Assembly: GCA_050695155.1 (NCBI GenBank)
Contig: JBOGTO010000249.1
Span: 1 to 11,632, forward strand
DNA length: 11,632 nucleotides
Source of the DNA: CF-113 sp050695155
GTDB lineage: Bacteria; Chloroflexota; Ktedonobacteria; Ktedonobacterales; Ktedonobacteraceae
Direction: 5' to 3'
The notes under the pieces were generated by a model. The model had not been told where the DNA came from. It saw nothing but the letters and a program-made list of their open reading frames with translations, and made no database searches. A program made the translations under genes and the position numbers. The stretch's first letter is position 1. Every line of letters starts with the position of its first letter. Below are positions 7,437 through 11,632 of this stretch, in pieces.

Positions 7437-9062
7437 ATGGAAGGCTTGATGATGGACTATCCCCTGACGTTGCAGCACGCCTACGATCGCGCTGTGCGTC
7501 TTTTTGGGAAAAAAGAGATAGTGACCCAGACGGATGAAGGATTGCATCGTTACACGTTCCGCGAGTGGGGCAAACGCACGGCGCAACTTGGCAATGCCTT
7601 GCGTGCGGCAGGTGTCCAGGAGGGAGACCGCATTGGCACGTTTGCCTGGAACACCTATCGCCACCTGGAGCTATATTTCGCTATACCTTGCATCGGCGCG
7701 GTGCTGCATACCCTGAATATTCGCCTGTTTGCCGATCAACTGGTGTATATCATCAACAACGCGGAAGACTCGATCATTTTCGTGGACGGCGACATTGTAC
7801 CGCTTCTGGAAGCTGTCGCCGATCAACTGAGCGGCGTCAAACTCTTCGTTATCATGGGTGATGCGCCAAAAGCGACGGGCAAGTTACAGCCCTCGGTTGA
7901 GTACGAATCGTTTATTGGCAGCCAGCCTGATACGATTGATTGGCCGACTTTCGATGAGAATACCGCCGCCGCCATGTGTTACACATCCGGCACGACAGGC
8001 AATCCGAAGGGCGTTGTTTACAGCCACCGTTCCACTTTCCTGCATTCGATGGGTGTTGGTATGGCCGATGGCATCGGCATGTCGGAGCAGGATACTATTT
8101 TGCCCATTGTGCCCATGTTCCACGCCAATGCCTGGGGCTTCCTGCACGCGGGCATCATGTTTGGCAGTAAAATTATCCTGCCCGGGCGTTTTATGGACCC
8201 TGTGCGTCTTTCGCGCGTGATGGAGTCGGAGCGTGTGACGCTCGCGGGTGGTGTGCCAACTATCTGGATTGGCCTGTTGAGCCTGCTCGAGAAAGAGCCA
8301 CTTGACCTTTCCTCTGTACGAATGCTGATCTGTGGCGGCTCTGCCGTGCCAAAATCCCTCATCGAAGGGTTGCAGCGCCATAACCTGAACATCGTGCAGG
8401 CGTGGGGTATGACCGAAACGTCCCCGCTGGCATCGGTGAGTAAGGTACGCAGCTATCAACGAGACCTCCCGATGGAGGAGCAATTCCGCCTGCGAGCGCG
8501 GCAGGGAACCATCGTTCCCGCCGTCGAATTTCGCGTCGTGAATATTGAAACGGGCGAGGAAGTTCCCTGGGACGATAAGACGTTCGGCGAATTGCAGGTG
8601 CGCGGCCCCTGGATTGCGCGCGCGTACTACAAGGACGCCGCCACCGGCGAAAAGTTTCTTGATGGCTGGCTGCGCACCGGCGATGTGGCGGTCGTCGATG
8701 CTGACGGCATCATCCAACTGGTTGACCGCACCAAAGACCTGGTGAAGTCTGGCGGCGAATGGATCTCCTCGGTTGACCTGGAAAATATGATTATGGGTCA
8801 TCCCAAAGTGCTGGAAGCCTGCGTGGTTGGCCTGCCACATCCAAAGTGGGATGAGCGCCCCTGGGCCTTCGTAGTTGCCAAACCCGACTACAACGGCCAG
8901 ATCACGCCCGATGAGATCATCGAGTACCTGCGCCCGCAAGTGGCGAAGTGGTGGCTGCCCGACGGCATCGAGTTTGTAGAGGCCATCCCCAAAACCAGCG
9001 TGGGCAAGTTCGATAAAAAGGTGTTGCGCAGCAAATATGCGATGCATAGTCTCCACCCCTGA
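7437..9062 (+). CDS. Long-chain fatty acyl-CoA synthetase (ttLC-FACS-like AMP-dependent ligase)
   Basis: This 541-residue enzyme activates fatty acids with ATP and CoA to acyl-CoA, the entry step for beta-oxidation or lipid synthesis. Its layout and length closely resemble the dimeric Thermus thermophilus synthetase as I recall that sequence. Visible motifs are the P-loop YTSGTTGNPKG (182-192), the adenine motif AWGMTETSP (322-330), GWLRTGDVA (410-418) with the ribose-binding Asp416, RTKDLVKSGGEWIS (431-444), and Lys524 in SVGKFDKK as the likely catalytic lysine. Trp233 in HANAWGF matches the position of the fatty-acid tunnel gate in the Thermus enzyme. The ATG start has a near-perfect AGGAGGT ribosome site eight bases upstream, so translation should be strong. 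The gene stands alone, diverging from the S9 peptidase and ending at a hairpin repeat that begins inside its stop codon. Chain-length preference cannot be read; medium-chain or aryl acids remain possible. Confidence 0.93.
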   Translation: MEGLMMDYPLTLQHAYDRAVRLFGKKEIVTQTDEGLHRYTFREWGKRTAQLGNALRAAGVQEGDRIGTFAWNTYRHLELYFAIPCIGAVLHTLNIRLFADQLVYIINNAEDSIIFVDGDIVPLLEAVADQLSGVKLFVIMGDAPKATGKLQPSVEYESFIGSQPDTIDWPTFDENTAAAMCYTSGTTGNPKGVVYSHRSTFLHSMGVGMADGIGMSEQDTILPIVPMFHANAWGFLHAGIMFGSKIILPGRFMDPVRLSRVMESERVTLAGGVPTIWIGLLSLLEKEPLDLSSVRMLICGGSAVPKSLIEGLQRHNLNIVQAWGMTETSPLASVSKVRSYQRDLPMEEQFRLRARQGTIVPAVEFRVVNIETGEEVPWDDKTFGELQVRGPWIARAYYKDAATGEKFLDGWLRTGDVAVVDADGIIQLVDRTKDLVKSGGEWISSVDLENMIMGHPKVLEACVVGLPHPKWDERPWAFVVAKPDYNGQITPDEIIEYLRPQVAKWWLPDGIEFVEAIPKTSVGKFDKKVLRSKYAMHSLHP

Positions 9063-9185
9063 CGCCCACAAGGGGCGTCACTACAGGTCTTCTGGCCCCC
9101 TCCGCCGCTCCCCTCGCCAGGCGAGAGACGTGGCGGAGGGGGATGGTGGTTTGCCAAAATGTAGGGATGCCCCTTGTGGGCATCC
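9061..9185. repeat. Nested palindromic intergenic element, MITE- or REP-like
   Basis: About 125 bp between two convergent genes is almost wholly palindromic. The ends (9061-9087 and 9158-9184) are inverted copies matching at 22 of 27 positions, sharing the core GCCCCTTGTGGGC. Each end is itself a hairpin: GACGCCC/GGGCGTC (9061-9079) and GGATGCCC/GGGCATCC (9165-9185), both with five-base loops. The centre has perfect 11-base arms (9096-9106 and 9132-9142) enclosing CTCGCC-A-GGCGAG (9113-9125). It encodes no protein and no target duplication is obvious. It may act as a bidirectional terminator, although no T-run follows. Similar repeats are, in my recollection, dispersed in Ktedonobacteria and other Chloroflexota. 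Confidence 0.7.
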
Positions 9186-9224
9186 GGCCCTCGCCACGAA
9201 AAAATTGCCGGGGAGAAACAGCTT

Positions 9225-9494
9225 TTACCCTTTATCCCGCCGCCAGGGCGTGTCCGAGCGGCGCATCCAGCGGCCATCATAAAAGAGATAGGTATCTTCA
9301 CGATTGAAGAAATCGTCGGTCAGGTCGCATTCCACCCAGAGTGTAGATTCTGTGATGATGTGCTTCGTCAGGTAGGTAATAATGGCCGGGCCATTGTCCA
9401 GGTCTACGCCGGGGAATTGTTCCGCTTCGATATCGCCTTCTTGTTCGATGGCATTGTCCGACCGCGTTCCGCGCAAAACATAATAGACATACAT
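9225..9494 (-). CDS. Small hypothetical protein, 89 residues
   Basis: I do not recognise a family. The protein begins MYVYYVLRGTRSDN and is acidic in its first two thirds, then ends in a basic, tryptophan-containing tail (RWMRRSDTPWRRDK). There is no signal peptide, membrane segment, cysteine or known motif. Alternating hydrophobic stretches (YVYYVLRG, PAIITYL, TLWVECDL, TYLFYDGRW) suggest a small beta-rich soluble domain. The ATG at 9494 is preferred to a GTG 15 bases upstream because GAGGG, a plausible ribosome site, sits eight bases before it and overlaps the GTG. A good promoter lies about 50 bases upstream. The gene diverges from the membrane cysteine peptidase and converges on the acyl-CoA synthetase. 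A functional promoter and ribosome site support it being real, but the role is unknown. Confidence 0.65.
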   Translation of the reverse strand: MYVYYVLRGTRSDNAIEQEGDIEAEQFPGVDLDNGPAIITYLTKHIITESTLWVECDLTDDFFNREDTYLFYDGRWMRRSDTPWRRDKG

Positions 9495-9541
9495 CGTCGT
9501 TGCCCTCACTGTTCTGTTATGAGTACTTTTTGGTAGTCCTT

Positions 9542-9570
9542 ATCATAGCCTGAATCGTGGGAATTGTCAC
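9542..9570 (-). promoter_or_regulatory. Sigma-70-type promoter of the small hypothetical gene
   Basis: On the minus strand GTGACA (9565-9570) and TATGAT (9542-9547) lie exactly 17 bases apart, each matching five of six consensus bases. The -10 box is about 48 bases upstream of the ATG at 9494. Confidence 0.55.
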
Positions 9571-9594
9571 CTGCCTGTTCGTTGCCTTACAAAT

Positions 9595-9606
9595 ATTTTG
9601 CAAAAT
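9595..9606. repeat. 12-base perfect palindrome in divergent gap
   Basis: ATTTTGCAAAAT reads the same on both strands and lies between the two divergent promoters, 23 bases upstream of the plus-strand -35 box. It might be an operator or simply AT-rich sequence; the flanking region is AT-rich. Confidence 0.3.
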
Positions 9607-9628
9607 CCTAAAAACCCCATGAAATACG

Positions 9629-9658
9629 TTGAAATGTTTAGTGGGTCTGTGGTATACT
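9629..9658 (+). promoter_or_regulatory. Extended -10 promoter of the membrane cysteine peptidase gene
   Basis: TTGAAA (9629-9634) and TATACT (9653-9658) are 18 bases apart and each matches five of six consensus bases. The preceding TGG gives an extended -10 element. Transcription would start near 9665, leaving a leader of roughly 95 bases in which I see no structured RNA. Confidence 0.6.
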
Positions 9659-9760
9659 CCTAAATAGAGAAGATGTAGAAAAGTTGTCCTAAAACTAACG
9701 TCTCGTCTCTTGCGCTTATCGGTTTGCCGTGATCTGATCGCCTGTCAGGAGCTGGTATAC

Positions 9761-10714
9761 ATGGCCTTCATGCTCGCCACATTGTTCGCTTTCGCGCTGC
9801 TCGTCACGTTAGCGGGCTTTTTTCTTTCCTACAAATCACATGCTCATGACCAGAACGTAACATTTACGCAACGCCGCCCGGCTCCCAAACGGCGCGTTAT
9901 TGAAAGTCAACAGCGAGTGGCGAGCACACCACGCACTATTTCTCGTTATGATATACCTCAATTTGAGCGTGCCGGGCGCATGGTAGGCGCTCGCTCAAAT
10001 CCCGCCCTTTCCATCCCTTCGCTGGGCGGGCGATTGCGGCGGCGAGAGACTGGAGAGCCAGTTCCCTGGAGGGTGGTTGTAATCGGCGGCGTCTCGATAT
10101 TTGTGCTTGGTCTGTTTGCGCTCAATCTTGTCTTGCCACATAATCCGGTATTTAACCTTACCTGGCTCTCCAATAGTTCACCGTCTCAGACCACCCCTGC
10201 CGCCAGCCCGCCAAAGCTTTACGGCGCGTCGCAGAACCTGGCGCGCCTCGGGCAGCTTGATCCGGGCCAGTATAACTCAACAGCGGATTACAACCTGTGG
10301 GCCTACTCGGCCTGCTCGACGGCGGCTATGACCGAGGTTATCAACTCTTACGGGCATCATTACCGCATCGCCGATGTTTTGAAAGTGGAAGCAGGACTGG
10401 GTGAGATTACTCCATCGCTGGGATTGGTTGAGGATGTAGGCGTTGCTCGCACAATGACGAAATTTGGCTTCAATACAAGCTGGGGATATAGCTTATCATA
10501 CGATCAGGTAGTCGCCACAGCTAATAGAGGCCAACCGGTCATTGTGTCCTGGCCGCCATCCCGCTATGACGGTGGACACCTGGTAGTCGTTATTGGCGGC
10601 AATAGCCAGACAATCATTATCGCGGATTCTTCTCTCTATAACCGCCATTCCTTGAGTCGCGCCCAATTCATGAAATGGTGGGCAGGCTTTTCAGCCGTTG
10701 CCACTCCCCAATAA
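9761..10714 (+). CDS. Membrane-anchored C39-like (papain-fold) cysteine peptidase domain protein
   Basis: This 317-residue protein has a hydrophobic segment at about 2-24, an arginine-rich linker to about 103, a second membrane segment at about 104-126, a Ser/Thr/Pro-rich spacer, and a C-terminal domain at about 155-312. That domain resembles Peptidase_C39_2-type papain folds: candidate catalytic Cys185 in AYSACSTAAM, His273 in GGHLVVVIGG, and Asp289 in IIIADSS. The positively charged linker should stay inside the cell, which places the catalytic domain outside. The ATG at 9761 is chosen over a TTG at 9710 because AGGAG lies nine to ten bases upstream and the membrane segment begins directly. 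No ABC transporter or precursor peptide is adjacent, so bacteriocin-leader processing, the classical C39 role, is not supported. Cell-wall or surface-protein hydrolysis is possible. Activity is inferred from the triad only. Confidence 0.75.
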   Translation: MAFMLATLFAFALLVTLAGFFLSYKSHAHDQNVTFTQRRPAPKRRVIESQQRVASTPRTISRYDIPQFERAGRMVGARSNPALSIPSLGGRLRRRETGEPVPWRVVVIGGVSIFVLGLFALNLVLPHNPVFNLTWLSNSSPSQTTPAASPPKLYGASQNLARLGQLDPGQYNSTADYNLWAYSACSTAAMTEVINSYGHHYRIADVLKVEAGLGEITPSLGLVEDVGVARTMTKFGFNTSWGYSLSYDQVVATANRGQPVIVSWPPSRYDGGHLVVVIGGNSQTIIIADSSLYNRHSLSRAQFMKWWAGFSAVATPQ

Positions 10715-10718
10715 GGGT

Positions 10719-10758
10719 GCAGGGGCTTAGCCCCTGCCGGGGTTTGGGTGTCCCCAAA
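10719..10758. terminator. Tandem hairpins between convergent genes (possible bidirectional terminator / dispersed repeat)
   Basis: GCAGGGGC and GCCCCTGC pair perfectly around TTA (10719-10737), and TTTGGG/CCCAAA pair around TGTC (10743-10758). The structure begins five bases after the peptidase stop codon and ends ten bases before the end of the deacetylase gene, as expected for a shared terminator. Neither strand shows a clear T-run, so classical intrinsic termination is uncertain. The sequence style resembles repeats I recall as common in Chloroflexota. Confidence 0.55.
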
Positions 10759-10768
10759 TTAAAAATCC

Positions 10769-11578
10769 CTATTCCTTATTTTCTTCTTTCGGTACATAGA
10801 GTTTGATCCTGCGGAACGCCTCGGCGTACTGCATTTCCAGACCCTTTTTCTCCTTTGCCTCTTTCGCGGTTTCTTCGCCCCAGCGTTTAATCATGTCGAG
10901 CATATTAGTCTCTGGCCCGAACTGGGTAGCGTGGCACTGTAGCCCGCGCGCTTTGAGTTCAATCGTCTCACTGATGTCGATAAAGGTGTTATCCTTGTCA
11001 GAGAAAAAGAGGTAGAGTTCATGCACCTGGAATGGTGGAAATCCTTCGGCCAGCAGTTCGCGGTAGGAGCGCGGGTTGCCAACGGCGGGAAAGATGGCAT
11101 CCAGCACGATATTGCCGGTGGCGCGATGATCGGGATGGTTGAGGTAAGCAGTATCTTCTGGCTTCTCGTCGGGATCGGGCGCGAAGATATGCTGCGTCGG
11201 ATCGTGCGTGATGACCACGCGCGGGCGATATTTGCGGATCAGGCGCACAATAGCTTTACGCGCGGCTTCGGTGTTGGTGAGATGCCCATCAGAGAAGCGC
11301 AAAAATTCTACCGCCTGCACGCCCAGCGTTTCGCAGGCCATGCGCTGTTCCTGCTCGCGCGTCAGCATCAAATCGGTGTCAACCAGTCTGGGAACCTCAC
11401 TGCCTTCTGCGCCATCGGTCATGATTACCCATACAACTTTTTTGCCCTGTTTCGCCCATAATGCGCTGGTGCCAGCCGCGCCAAAATCATCATCATCGGG
11501 ATGCGCCCCAATCACCATCGCTTCGTAATCGGGAGTCTTCTCGACCTGGAGCGCGCCAGGAGCTTTTCTATCTGCCAT
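10769..11578 (-). CDS. PIG-L / LmbE-family zinc-dependent deacetylase
   Basis: This 269-residue protein belongs to the family of GlcNAc-PI de-N-acetylases, which includes MshB and BshB of low-molecular-weight thiol synthesis. They remove an acetyl group from N-acetylglucosamine-type substrates with a bound zinc. The hallmark AHPDD is at 25-29, giving His26 and Asp29 as zinc ligands, with Asp28 as the probable catalytic base. The second motif HPDHRATG at 148-155 supplies His151 as the third ligand. A conserved THDP lies at 124-127. The length fits the family and no signal peptide is seen. The ATG start has AGAGG nine bases upstream. Thiol biosynthesis, sugar or antibiotic deacetylation are all possible; no thiol-pathway neighbour is present to decide. 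Confidence 0.92.
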   Translation of the reverse strand: MADRKAPGALQVEKTPDYEAMVIGAHPDDDDFGAAGTSALWAKQGKKVVWVIMTDGAEGSEVPRLVDTDLMLTREQEQRMACETLGVQAVEFLRFSDGHLTNTEAARKAIVRLIRKYRPRVVITHDPTQHIFAPDPDEKPEDTAYLNHPDHRATGNIVLDAIFPAVGNPRSYRELLAEGFPPFQVHELYLFFSDKDNTFIDISETIELKARGLQCHATQFGPETNMLDMIKRWGEETAKEAKEKKGLEMQYAEAFRRIKLYVPKEENKE

Positions 11579-11622
11579 GTGTTAGAACCTCTCTAGTAGT
11601 TTAGTTCAAATTCAGTCCGTTC

Positions 11623-11628
11623 AGTATA
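11623..11628 (-). promoter_or_regulatory. Possible -10 box of the deacetylase gene
   Basis: TATACT on the minus strand lies about 44 bases upstream of the deacetylase start codon and matches five of six consensus bases. The matching -35 box would fall beyond the window, so this cannot be confirmed. Confidence 0.3.
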
Positions 11629-11632
11629 GGCC

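Noticed and set aside
7884..9071. A 395-codon open frame on the minus strand opposite the acyl-CoA synthetase
   Set aside because: It lies fully within a well-supported gene, has no recognisable domain, and is rich in His, Arg and Gln as expected for an antisense shadow of a GC-biased coding frame.
9037..9301. Open frames across the palindromic repeat (both strands) encoding fragments such as DAPCG
   Set aside because: The coding potential comes from the repeat itself; there is no ribosome site or homology, and they overlap real genes at both ends.
9710..9760. Upstream TTG start for the membrane peptidase
   Set aside because: The ATG at 9761 has a good AGGAG site and puts the hydrophobic segment at the N-terminus, whereas the TTG has no ribosome site.

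Overview
The window looks like a chromosomal stretch of a soil-type, GC-moderate bacterium, most likely Chloroflexota of the Ktedonobacteria kind. This placement is an inference. It rests on the large XRE / STAND-ATPase / TPR / LuxR fusion regulator, on palindromic intergenic repeats of a style I associate with that group, and on the mix of an S9 peptidase, a Thermus-like fatty acyl-CoA synthetase and a PIG-L deacetylase. No rRNA, tRNA, CRISPR array, phage gene or transposase gene was seen.

Layout. From 38 to 7252 four genes all lie on the minus strand. In transcription order they are an S9-family serine peptidase (5210-7252), a 970-residue signal-integrating regulator with a DNA-binding domain at each end (2243-5155), a VOC-fold metalloenzyme resembling extradiol dioxygenases (1424-2035), and a PaaK-like adenylate-forming ligase (38-1372). 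The last two are 51 bp apart and probably form an operon with its own promoter in the 207-bp gap after the regulator. The regulator may control this pair, but only its position suggests so.

A divergent promoter region (7253-7436) separates this block from a plus-strand long-chain fatty acyl-CoA synthetase (7437-9062). Its candidate promoter carries two short perfect palindromes, one overlapping each box. Downstream, between convergent genes, is a roughly 125-bp element with imperfect terminal inverted repeats and a nested central hairpin. It is followed by an 89-residue minus-strand protein of unknown function (9225-9494). That gene diverges from a membrane-anchored papain-like (C39-like) cysteine peptidase (9761-10714), and both have good sigma-70-type promoters in the shared gap. 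A second double-hairpin spacer separates the peptidase from a minus-strand PIG-L/LmbE-type zinc deacetylase (10769-11578).

Overall this is mostly ordinary accessory metabolism and regulation. The points most worth a second look are the double-ended regulator beside the VOC/ligase pair, the palindromic intergenic elements, the operator-like palindromes before the acyl-CoA synthetase, and the uncharacterised membrane cysteine peptidase with its divergent small partner. I see no clear evidence of a complete undescribed system.
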